5,698 nt of DNA from Alphaproteobacteria bacterium (GTDB lineage: Bacteria; Pseudomonadota; Alphaproteobacteria; Puniceispirillales; Puniceispirillaceae): the NCBI GenBank assembly GCA_011526395.1, contig WTHW01000199.1:1-5698 (forward strand), in the 5' to 3' direction. The position numbers and the translations under genes are program-made. This document shows, piece by piece, positions 1 to 5,698 of this stretch. Numbering within the stretch: the first letter of the stretch is position 1; each line of letters starts with the position of its first letter. The notes below the pieces were generated by a model. It was not told the DNA's origin, made no database searches, and saw only the letters and a list, made by a program, of their open reading frames with translations.

Positions 1-2024
1 GTTAACAGACCTATCATTTGCACTATTTTCGGCGAGTTCACGTTTTCGGCTATACACTCAAATTGCTCGTTCAGTTCCGGCCAATTTGTTTTGATTGGAA
101 TTTCAAGGAGATAAAATTCACCATCCTCAACAATATCACCACATTTATCGTAGACCGATTTCCAATCTGCCTTAAGTTTGGCGTTGTTTTCGATAAGGTC
201 TTCCAGCCAGATTCCTATTAATAACTCCTCAGAAGATTTCCAAAAAGTGATAGTCTGCCGACCTAATTTTAAATCAACATCCTGCAAAGTTTCAAACTTG
301 ACTCTATATCTTGCTGAGTATCCTGCCTTTTTGGGTGGCCTGTAATCTTTTAGGCTTGGGCCCTCAAGGTTTATTGAGGATGCGTCAACTTTAATATATT
401 CACTGCTGATATTTTTGCTAAGTCCAAGCCTCTTTATAGCCGGTGGCACAGTTGCAGATATTTTAGCCAGCAGACGGCCTTGTATTTTGGCTTTCACTTC
501 AGACTGAATTGCAGAATTTTTCGCTAAGAGACTAATTTCATAATTGGCTCCACTTTGAGCGGTATATGCTCCTTCAGTTAGCCTGTCATAGTCGAAAAGT
601 GCTTCCAAAAACATGCCTTTGTGAGCAAAATATGGGGCAAAGGATATTTTGGGGTACCAGCTTTCACCATATTGCGTGGTAGCCTGTTGTGTTTTATTTT
701 TTTGGTCGTCGCCACATCCTTGCCATTGACTTGCAACTGTGTGTTTGTTGACCGATTCAAAATCTCCATATAATGACAAACTATATTCCACCGCTTTGCT
801 TGGTGTAACATTGTTGTTGAATGTGTTGTTCCAAAGTGGGTCTGAAATCCTGTCCCATTGGTAGAGAAAATCACTCATAAACTGACTTGCCCAGATGTTA
901 TAATCTGCTGCAGTACAGCCTCTTCTTGCATCCGCTATATTGCTTCCATCTTCACGTATCCCAGACATGTATCTATGGAAGGCAGTGTAAGCCATCTCGA
1001 TAAATTCTTTATCCTCATTTAAAATTCCTACTCTCAATAGGGCCTGTGCACGGAGTATTCCGCCATTTTGGCAAGCTTCAAATGAATTAAAACCGTCACT
1101 TTTATAATTGGTTGGGCATTTTTTGCTCAACGGAGATGCGTCGGAGGGGAATAGCTCTATCGCACGTCTTTCCATCCAATCTGCAAGTTTTCTATTTTGC
1201 TCATCTGACCAATCAAAGTCATCGGCAAACATCTCAATTGCAATGGTAGCCTTGTTGAAAATGTAAACTTGCATGAACCTATCTGGTCTTTCCATATCTC
1301 GCCTTAAGCGGTCATTATTTATCCAAGATAGAAGCATGTCTTCTAACTGCGCCCTTACATTTGCGTCTAAAAGCGCTCTCAAATAAATTGCGTTAAACGA
1401 GCCTTGGCAAATGACAAAACCATCCCGCAGAGTGTCATCTTTCCAAGAGACAGAGCCATCAAGATTTTTTGATTGATTTTCTGCCACATAATTTACGTTA
1501 CCAAACCAGTCTAAACAGAATTGCATTCGGTCTGAGATTTCACCTGTCTCAATACCTCTGTTGAAATATAAATTCTGAAAATTAGGGTTTAGTAGTTGGT
1601 AAAGTTCGGCCGTCTTTTTAACTGAGCCAAAACTTTGATCTATGTTCTTGAACGAATATGGTGGGGTAATCACATCATATTTTTTTTGATAATTTCTAAG
1701 ATGCTTGAAAGCTTTTTCACGGGTTACCATTGTCCAGCTTTCTTGAGGGTTCTGAATCGCTAAGCAATTCAACCCTCGCTTTTGATGCTCATAAAATGTT
1801 GAAGGCAAATCGAGCTTGGTCAGTGAAAGGCACAACTCCTCATCTGATAAAGAGCTTGCTTCCCTTTTGCGCGTAACAAGTTCAGTATTAAGTTTTGTAA
1901 CTGAGGTTTGCTCTGAAGCAGAAGTGGTCCCGCTAGATTTAAGTGTCCCGCCAGACTTCAACGTCAGTGCGTATACATTTGACGTAGATATGCAGAAAAG
2001 AAAGATAATAAAAATGCGTAACAT
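1..2024 (-). CDS. Secreted alginate-lyase-like protein, 3' end beyond the window
   Basis: The frame is open for 674 codons from ATG at 2024 to the window edge, with no stop, so the C-terminus is missing. An in-frame TGA lies six codons upstream, making this the first possible ATG; AAAAGG at 2040-2035 is a modest Shine-Dalgarno. Residues 1-19 form a signal peptide (hydrophobic FIIFLFCI, cleavage after V-Y-A). A Ser/Thr-rich linker follows, then a cysteine-bounded segment (C65 to C87, ending KRGLNC) of a kind I recall from other alphaproteobacterial exported proteins. Residues ~160-400 resemble the PL5/PF05426 alginate lyase toroid: QNGG (319-322), DGS (359-361), ARRG (366-369) and DYN (374-376). 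Aligned by spacing to Sphingomonas A1-III, N320, R368 and Y375 match its Asn191, Arg239 and Tyr246, but Gly321 sits at catalytic His192. The region after ~480 is unrecognised. Family PL5 enzymes are about 370 residues, so this protein is much longer. The substrate is unknown; polysaccharide cleavage in the periplasm or outside the cell is an inference. Arginine codons differ from the pst genes. Confidence 0.8.
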   Translation of the reverse strand, partial: MLRIFIIFLFCISTSNVYALTLKSGGTLKSSGTTSASEQTSVTKLNTELVTRKREASSLSDEELCLSLTKLDLPSTFYEHQKRGLNCLAIQNPQESWTMVTREKAFKHLRNYQKKYDVITPPYSFKNIDQSFGSVKKTAELYQLLNPNFQNLYFNRGIETGEISDRMQFCLDWFGNVNYVAENQSKNLDGSVSWKDDTLRDGFVICQGSFNAIYLRALLDANVRAQLEDMLLSWINNDRLRRDMERPDRFMQVYIFNKATIAIEMFADDFDWSDEQNRKLADWMERRAIELFPSDASPLSKKCPTNYKSDGFNSFEACQNGGILRAQALLRVGILNEDKEFIEMAYTAFHRYMSGIREDGSNIADARRGCTAADYNIWASQFMSDFLYQWDRISDPLWNNTFNNNVTPSKAVEYSLSLYGDFESVNKHTVASQWQGCGDDQKNKTQQATTQYGESWYPKISFAPYFAHKGMFLEALFDYDRLTEGAYTAQSGANYEISLLAKNSAIQSEVKAKIQGRLLAKISATVPPAIKRLGLSKNISSEYIKVDASSINLEGPSLKDYRPPKKAGYSARYRVKFETLQDVDLKLGRQTITFWKSSEELLIGIWLEDLIENNAKLKADWKSVYDKCGDIVEDGEFYLLEIPIKTNWPELNEQFECIAENVNSPKIVQMIGLL

Positions 2025-2241
2025 TGCTAGGCGACCTTTTCATTTATTAAATTCGTTCAATGAAAACATACAAATTAAAAGGGCGTCTAGTTCTCAAAAA
2101 GTAAAATTAGTTTGGAGTTTTTATCGTTTTGCGTGAGTACATATTCGGTTTGAAAAGGTTTTTTGTTTCCTCCAGCTTATCTCTAAACGTGCGAAATAAT
2201 AGTGTGTGAACTGCGCAACCGATGATGCTGAAAATTTGTTA

Positions 2242-2255
2242 GTCTTTTCTAAGAC
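2242..2255. repeat. Small inverted repeat GTCTT-TTCT-AAGAC
   Basis: A perfect 5-bp inverted repeat with a 4-nt centre lies 50 bp upstream of the Pho box. It lacks the GC-rich stem and U-tract of a terminator. It may be a regulator half-site pair or chance in AT-rich DNA. It lies just left of a second palindrome at 2263-2275. Confidence 0.4.
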
Positions 2256-2262
2256 GATTATT

Positions 2263-2275
2263 GACAATGGTTGTC
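2263..2275. repeat. Small palindrome GACAA-TGG-TTGTC
   Basis: A perfect 5-bp inverted repeat with a 3-nt centre gives a 13-bp operator-like site. It overlaps TTGACA (2261-2266), which matches the sigma-70 -35 consensus. The nearest good -10, TAGAAT at 2280-2285, is only 13 bp away, too close for a normal promoter. The function is unknown. Confidence 0.4.
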
Positions 2276-2305
2276 CCAGTAGAATTTCACAAGAGTAAAA
2301 CAAAA

Positions 2306-2323
2306 CTGTCACAAAACTGTAAC
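2306..2323 (+). promoter_or_regulatory. Pho box (PhoB binding site) upstream of pstS
   Basis: The sequence CTGTCACAAAACTGTAAC is two 7-bp direct repeats, CTGTCAC and CTGTAAC, separated by AAAA. This is the 11-bp periodicity of a PhoB box, whose known consensus is CTGTCAT-4 nt-CTGTCAT. A weaker third unit, GTAAAAC, lies one period upstream at 2295-2301, so PhoB might bind in extended tandem. The box faces pstS and ends 52 nt before its start codon. PhoB-P normally binds such a site in place of a -35 element and recruits sigma-70 under phosphate starvation. Confidence 0.88.
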
Positions 2324-2332
2324 ACATAGCGC

Positions 2333-2338
2333 TTAAAT
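2333..2338 (+). promoter_or_regulatory. Candidate -10 element of the pstS promoter
   Basis: TTAAAT starts 10 bp after the end of the Pho box, the spacing usual for Pho promoters. It matches TATAAT at four of six bases. Transcription would then start near 2345. The element lies in AT-rich sequence, so its exact position is uncertain. Confidence 0.45.
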
Positions 2339-2369
2339 ATTCCTCATCAACAAATGATTGCTGAGGAAT
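2339..2369 (+). repeat. Leader palindrome covering the pstS Shine-Dalgarno
   Basis: ATTCCTCA (2339-2346) is perfectly complementary to TGAGGAAT (2362-2369). Past one mismatch, CAA (2348-2350) can pair with TTG (2358-2360), leaving a 7-nt loop. The right arm contains TGAGGA, the pstS ribosome-binding site. In an mRNA that includes the left arm, the site would be hidden in the stem. If transcription starts near 2345, most of the left arm is absent and the palindrome would act only as DNA. Confidence 0.6.
2362..2367 (+). promoter_or_regulatory. Ribosome-binding site of pstS
   Basis: TGAGGA lies 8 nt upstream of ATG 2376. This decides the start in favour of 2376 over the in-frame TTG at 2358, which would put the Shine-Dalgarno inside the coding region and add six residues ahead of a normal signal peptide. 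Confidence 0.8.
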
Positions 2370-2375
2370 GTCATT

Positions 2376-3422
2376 ATGAATAAGCACATCGTATCTTTGA
2401 GTATTATCTCGGGCGTGTCTTTCGCCTTGTTATCAGCAGGCGCACAGGCGCGTGATTATATCTCTGTGGCCGGTTCTTCTACCGTTCTTCCATTTGCAAC
2501 AATCGTGGCAGAACAGATGGGCAATAACCCGTCCTACAAAACACCAGTTGTTGAATCAGGTGGTTCTTCTTTTGGTAAGAAAAGCGTTTGTGACGGGATT
2601 GGTGCAGAATTTATCGATATTGGTAATGCCTCATCACGCATGAAAATTGGTGAGTTGGAATATTGTGATGCCAATGGCGTTACGCTGACGGAAATCAAAG
2701 TTGGTTATGATGGTATCGTTTTGGCAAGTGCAAAATCAGGTATCACAATGGAAATCTCAAAGGCTGATTTGGGCAAGGCGCTAACAGCACGTGTGCCAAA
2801 TGCCGAAAATACAGCTATGATTGCAAATCCATATATGAAATGGAGTGATGTTAATCCAGCTCTACCTGAAATTGCAATTAGAGTTTATGGACCGCCAACA
2901 ACGTCAGGTACCAGAGCCTCATTCGCTGAAATGGTGAATGAAAAAGGCTATTGTAAAAAAGATGCTGATGCCAAGGCGACATTGAAAGCCATTGGTGAAA
3001 AGGCCAAAAATTGCCGAGCCATGCGCACAGACGGTGCTTATGTTGAGGCTGGCGAACAGGATAATTTGATTGTGCAAAAACTGCAGCAAGATCCAAATGC
3101 GCTTGGTATCTTTGGCTTCTCTTACCTTGATCAGAACTCAGATTCTTTGCAGGGTGCAAAAATCGACGGGGTGGAGCCAACATTCGAGGCTATTGCTGAT
3201 GGTGATTACTCAGTATCACGTGCGCTTTACTACTATGTGAAGCATGAGCACATGGATGTGATCCCCGGCATGAAAGCCTACCTCAATGAATGGACAAAAC
3301 ATTGGGATGAAGATGGTATTTTAGCTGAAAATGGCATGATTCCATTGGGCGATGATGAAGCGAAAGCAAATAAAGCAGCCATGAAGGCATTACCGAAACT
3401 AACTGCTGACATGCTTAAATAA
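2376..3422 (+). CDS. pstS: Phosphate ABC transporter, periplasmic phosphate-binding protein PstS
   Basis: This 348-residue protein is the periplasmic receptor that binds inorganic phosphate and delivers it to the PstC-PstA channel. Residues 1-25 are a signal peptide with a hydrophobic core and an A-Q-A cleavage site before RDY. Phosphate-binding elements of the PstS fold are visible in order: GSSTVLPF (33-40), SGGSS (61-65), DIGNASSR (81-88) and TSGTR (176-180). These supply the Ser/Thr hydroxyls, Asp and Arg that contact phosphate in characterised PstS proteins. Four cysteines (C72, C97, C193, C213) could form two disulfides in the periplasm; this is an inference. The length is normal for the alphaproteobacterial type. 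A Pho box and a good ribosome-binding site precede it, and a hairpin separates it from pstC. An upstream TTG in the same frame at 2358 is less likely as start. Confidence 0.95.
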   Translation: MNKHIVSLSIISGVSFALLSAGAQARDYISVAGSSTVLPFATIVAEQMGNNPSYKTPVVESGGSSFGKKSVCDGIGAEFIDIGNASSRMKIGELEYCDANGVTLTEIKVGYDGIVLASAKSGITMEISKADLGKALTARVPNAENTAMIANPYMKWSDVNPALPEIAIRVYGPPTTSGTRASFAEMVNEKGYCKKDADAKATLKAIGEKAKNCRAMRTDGAYVEAGEQDNLIVQKLQQDPNALGIFGFSYLDQNSDSLQGAKIDGVEPTFEAIADGDYSVSRALYYYVKHEHMDVIPGMKAYLNEWTKHWDEDGILAENGMIPLGDDEAKANKAAMKALPKLTADMLK

Positions 3423-3448
3423 AAACCCTATAACTACGAGTATTAGGC

Positions 3449-3482
3449 GGAGACGCCCTTGCGATAAAGGGGCGTCTCTTTG
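3449..3482 (+). terminator. Hairpin between pstS and pstC, partial terminator or mRNA-stabilising stem
   Basis: GAGACGCCC (3450-3458) pairs perfectly with GGGCGTCTC (3470-3478). The stem can extend inward by a T-G wobble and a T-A pair to leave a 7-nt loop (3461-3467). Only TTT follows, a short tract for a strong Rho-independent terminator. It begins 27 nt after the pstS stop. Partial termination, or protection of the pstS transcript from 3' decay, would give more PstS than channel subunits. Confidence 0.65.
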
Positions 3483-3512
3483 CCGTGATAAACAAGGCAA
3501 TTGGTCTATAGT

Positions 3513-3516
3513 AGGA
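3513..3516 (+). promoter_or_regulatory. Ribosome-binding site of pstC
   Basis: AGGA lies 7 nt before ATG 3524. There is no other in-frame start with comparable spacing nearby. Confidence 0.65.
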
Positions 3517-3523
3517 TAAGCAC

Positions 3524-4909
3524 ATGCCTGTGTTCATTAATGTTGCTATTATCATAGCTATTGCAGGATATGCGTATTTTCAGGGTCTGTCATGGGCTTT
3601 GAAAACGCGTAATGGTCAGGTCGAATCACTGCATTCTCTGCCACATTATTATGGTATCTATCCGGCCCTAACCACGCTGATTCCATCGTTATTTTGCCTC
3701 TTGGTTTTCATGATTGGCGATGAAATCTACATCCGCAATCAAATAGCCACATTAATCCCATCGGCCATTAGTGCCGCACCCGAATTCTCGCTCACCATTC
3801 AATTGGCACAAATCAAAAATGTGGCTGATGGCATCATTTTCGGTGAGCCAGATCAATGGATGATGATTGCTGGTCAGAAATGGTCAGCGCTGCAGTCCGA
3901 TATCAACATCATAGCCAGCATTGTAGCGATTGGTCTTGCTGTTTCAGGGGCTATTTTTGGCCAAACACGCATGCAAGCCCAATTTCGAGCGCGCAATCAA
4001 GTCGAACGCATCATTATTCTATTTCTTGGTGCTAGCTCACTGATTGCCATTATAACAACCATTGGCATCGTTGTGTCTGTTGTGTTTGAGTCTTTGCGTT
4101 TCTTCCAGCTTGTACCTGTTACGGAATTCTTATTCAACACAACGTGGAACCCTCAATTTGAAGGGGCCGAACGCGCGGGCTCCGGGGGAGCGAATGCGGT
4201 TTATGGTTCGGTGCCTCTATTTGCGGGCACCTTGTTAATCTCGCTTGTGGCGCTAACAGTTGCTGTGCCAGTTGGATTGTTTTCTGCAATCTATCTCTCA
4301 GAATATGCGAGCCCGCGCCAGCGCGCACTTATTAAACCAATTATGGAGTTGTTGGCAGGTGTCCCCACAGTTGTTTATGGCTTTTTCGCCGCTTTGACTG
4401 TGGCGCCTTTTGTGCGTGATCTCGGCTCCTCATTAGGTTTGACAGTGGCGTCTGAATCAGCACTGGCAGCTGGTTTTGTGATGGGCATTATGATTATTCC
4501 CTTTGTCTCGTCATTGTCGGATGATGTGATTAATGCTGTTCCACAATCTTTGCGAGATGCTGCTTATGGTCTTGGCTCGACAAAGAGCGAAACGGTAAGA
4601 CAAGTTGTTTTGCCGGCAGCATTGTCTGGTATCGCCGCATCTATCCTATTGGCAGTTTCAAGAGCGGTTGGCGAGACGATGATTGTCGTGATGGCAGCGG
4701 GGCTTGCCGCTAATCTATCCTTTAATCCTTTTGACGCTGTCACAACGGTGACGTCTCAGATCGTGACCATCCTAGTTGGTGACCAAGAGTTTGAATCTGC
4801 GAAGACCCTATCGGCCTTTGCGCTTGCGTTAACATTGATCCTTATCACCTTGGCTTTGAATATGATCGCGCTTGCTGTGGTGAAGAGATATAAGGAGCAA
4901 TATGACTAA
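3524..4909 (+). CDS. pstC: Phosphate ABC transporter permease PstC, long form
   Basis: This 461-residue inner-membrane permease forms the phosphate channel with PstA. The conserved permease domain covers about residues 225-455: SVPLFAGTLLIS at its start, a coupling (EAA) loop at 342-367 with LRDAAYGLGSTKSE, which docks to the ATPase PstB, and the PstC-type SRAVGETM segment at 379-386. E. coli PstC is about 319 residues. The extra N-terminal part here resembles the extension seen in alphaproteobacterial PstC (DUF3708/PF12501): membrane segments near 2-20 and 48-64, a polar loop of about 60 residues (68-127), and further segments near 128-146 and 161-189. It follows pstS after 101 nt containing a hairpin, and its last 8 nt overlap pstA. 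Expression probably depends on read-through from the Pho promoter, since no separate promoter is evident. Confidence 0.95.
   Translation: MPVFINVAIIIAIAGYAYFQGLSWALKTRNGQVESLHSLPHYYGIYPALTTLIPSLFCLLVFMIGDEIYIRNQIATLIPSAISAAPEFSLTIQLAQIKNVADGIIFGEPDQWMMIAGQKWSALQSDINIIASIVAIGLAVSGAIFGQTRMQAQFRARNQVERIIILFLGASSLIAIITTIGIVVSVVFESLRFFQLVPVTEFLFNTTWNPQFEGAERAGSGGANAVYGSVPLFAGTLLISLVALTVAVPVGLFSAIYLSEYASPRQRALIKPIMELLAGVPTVVYGFFAALTVAPFVRDLGSSLGLTVASESALAAGFVMGIMIIPFVSSLSDDVINAVPQSLRDAAYGLGSTKSETVRQVVLPAALSGIAASILLAVSRAVGETMIVVMAAGLAANLSFNPFDAVTTVTSQIVTILVGDQEFESAKTLSAFALALTLILITLALNMIALAVVKRYKEQYD
4892..4897 (+). promoter_or_regulatory. Ribosome-binding site of pstA inside pstC
   Basis: AAGGAG lies within the last codons of pstC, 4 nt before ATG 4902 and 13 nt before ATG 4911. 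The strong match and the spacing favour 4902, although 4 nt is slightly short. Confidence 0.65.
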
Positions 4910-5698
4910 GATGTCTAATCCTATGACTACAGACCAAGAACCACAGACATTGTCCCCCACCATTGCGCGTGAACGTGTGGCTGAAAGCCTGAAAAAACGC
5001 CATCGCAATGAAGGTCGCTTTTTATCATATGGCCGTATTGCCATTTCGACGGCCTTGCTCTTTTTAGTGATATTATTCGGATCCATTCTCAGTAAAGGCA
5101 TTCCGGGCTTTTTCCAATATTATGTCACATTTGATGTGTATTTATCAGCTGACGAGCTTGATCCTTATGGTGATGCCTCAGCCCAATCCTTATTTGATGG
5201 GAATGCGCGCGGTGTCTTACGGGATGGCTTTTTCGAATTGCTAGATGTAAGTGGGCGTAAGAATAAAAAGGCCGCTGGGAAAATTCTATCACAGGGTGCT
5301 GAACAGCGTTTGCGTCAGTTGGTTGTCGACAACCCATCATTGCTGAACACCACACAAACAATGACTGTTGCGGTTGATGACGATATTGATAGTTTCTTGC
5401 GCGGCTTCATCAGCAGGGATACGCCAGAAGATGACCGCCGTATTAACGATGCTACAATCGGCTATATTGATAGCTTAGAAGAGATGGGGCGCATTAGCTA
5501 TCTGGTTAGTGATTATTTATTCTTTGGCAGCGCCTCACGCAATCCGGAAATGGCAGGCATTAAGGGTGCCTTTTTTGGCTCTATCTTGACGCTATCTATC
5601 TGTTTGATATTGGCGTTCCCGCTAGGTGTTGGGACAGCGATATATCTGGAAGAATTTGCGCCTAAGAATAGGATCACGGAATTTATTGAAGTGAATAT
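4902..5698 (+). CDS. pstA: Phosphate ABC transporter permease PstA, long form, 3' end beyond the window
   Basis: The frame is open for 265 codons to the right edge, so the C-terminal part is missing. PstA is the second membrane subunit of the phosphate channel. The N-terminus is cytoplasmic and polar (1-40), followed by a membrane segment near 45-64. A hydrophilic, probably periplasmic insertion of about 140 residues (70-210) resembles the DUF3333 (PF11812) region of alphaproteobacterial PstA and is absent from the ~296-residue E. coli protein. The permease domain begins near 218 with GIKGAFFGSILTLSI, then a membrane segment leading into GVGTAIYLEEFAPKNR (242-257), matching PstA/PstC permeases. 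The coupling loop would lie past the edge. The start overlaps pstC by 8 nt, which suggests coupled translation. ATG 4911 is a second, less well spaced start. PstB is expected next. Confidence 0.93.
   Translation, partial: MTKMSNPMTTDQEPQTLSPTIARERVAESLKKRHRNEGRFLSYGRIAISTALLFLVILFGSILSKGIPGFFQYYVTFDVYLSADELDPYGDASAQSLFDGNARGVLRDGFFELLDVSGRKNKKAAGKILSQGAEQRLRQLVVDNPSLLNTTQTMTVAVDDDIDSFLRGFISRDTPEDDRRINDATIGYIDSLEEMGRISYLVSDYLFFGSASRNPEMAGIKGAFFGSILTLSICLILAFPLGVGTAIYLEEFAPKNRITEFIEVN

Larger units (their letters stand above)
2025..2375. other. Divergent intergenic region between the lyase-like gene and pstS
   Basis: This 351-bp AT-rich stretch separates two divergently transcribed genes. The right part (2306-2375) holds the pstS control elements. 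The middle (2242-2275) holds two small inverted repeats. The left part (2025-2150) should contain the promoter of the minus-strand gene. The best -10 candidate there is TTTAAT read on the minus strand at 2051-2046, but no convincing -35 goes with it, so no promoter is called. Short open frames across the region lack a ribosome-binding site or recognisable content and are not accepted as genes. Confidence 0.8.

Noticed and set aside
71..73. Apparent end of the lyase-like gene (TGA read on the minus strand)
   Set aside because: On rechecking codon by codon this triplet is out of frame. The true frame stays open to the window edge.
18..221. 67-codon plus-strand open frame
   Set aside because: It is antisense to the long minus-strand coding frame, which is continuous and has domain support.
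578..874. 98-codon minus-strand open frame
   Set aside because: It lies wholly inside the lyase-like gene in another frame, has no recognisable content and no ribosome-binding site.
1816..2136. 106-codon plus-strand open frame
   Set aside because: It is antisense to the signal peptide and N-terminus of the lyase-like gene and runs into the spacer, with low-complexity content and no family resemblance.
2261..2285. TTGACA plus TAGAAT as a sigma-70 promoter for pstS
   Set aside because: Each hexamer is good, but the spacer is only 13 bp, well short of 16-18 bp, and the Pho box downstream explains pstS expression.
2358..2375. TTG at 2358 as the pstS start
   Set aside because: It has no Shine-Dalgarno of its own and would place TGAGGA inside the gene. 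ATG 2376 has ideal spacing and a normal signal peptide.
2121..2387. 88-codon minus-strand open frame across the pstS upstream region
   Set aside because: It would start inside pstS and read through the Pho box and the ribosome-binding site palindrome. The regulatory interpretation is far better supported.
2878..3183. Minus-strand frame within pstS, and similar ones at 4134-4328, 4829-5101 and 5125-5361
   Set aside because: All are antisense to clear pst genes and have no recognisable protein features.

Overview
The window looks like chromosomal DNA from an alphaproteobacterium of moderate GC content, possibly a marine lineage. The basis is the long forms of PstC and PstA, with extra N-terminal domains typical of alphaproteobacteria, and an alphaproteobacterial-type PstS. 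No RNA gene or 16S sequence is present, so this placement is an inference.

Layout. (1) Positions 1-2024, minus strand: one long open frame of at least 674 codons. It begins with ATG and a signal peptide and runs off the left edge without a stop. It encodes a secreted protein with an alginate-lyase-like (PL5-type, alpha/alpha toroid) core and a long C-terminal extension of unknown role. (2) Positions 2025-2375: a 351-bp divergent intergenic region with two small inverted repeats, a near-perfect Pho box and a leader palindrome that covers the pstS ribosome-binding site. (3) Positions 2376-5698, plus strand: pstS, a hairpin, pstC, then pstA overlapping pstC by 8 nt and cut by the right edge.

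The right half is the start of a high-affinity phosphate ABC importer operon. PstS captures periplasmic phosphate and PstC/PstA form the channel. The ATPase PstB, and often PhoU, would be expected just past the right edge. The Pho box indicates PhoB-dependent induction on phosphate starvation. The intercistronic hairpin fits the usual need for more PstS than channel subunits.

The left gene is the less ordinary part. Its arginine codon use differs sharply from the pst genes (AGA/AGG 20 of 33, against 7 of 41). It appears to keep the lyase Asn, Arg and Tyr but has Gly where the catalytic His is expected. It carries at least 200 residues beyond the recognisable lyase core. I see no CRISPR array, insertion sequence, tRNA or rRNA.
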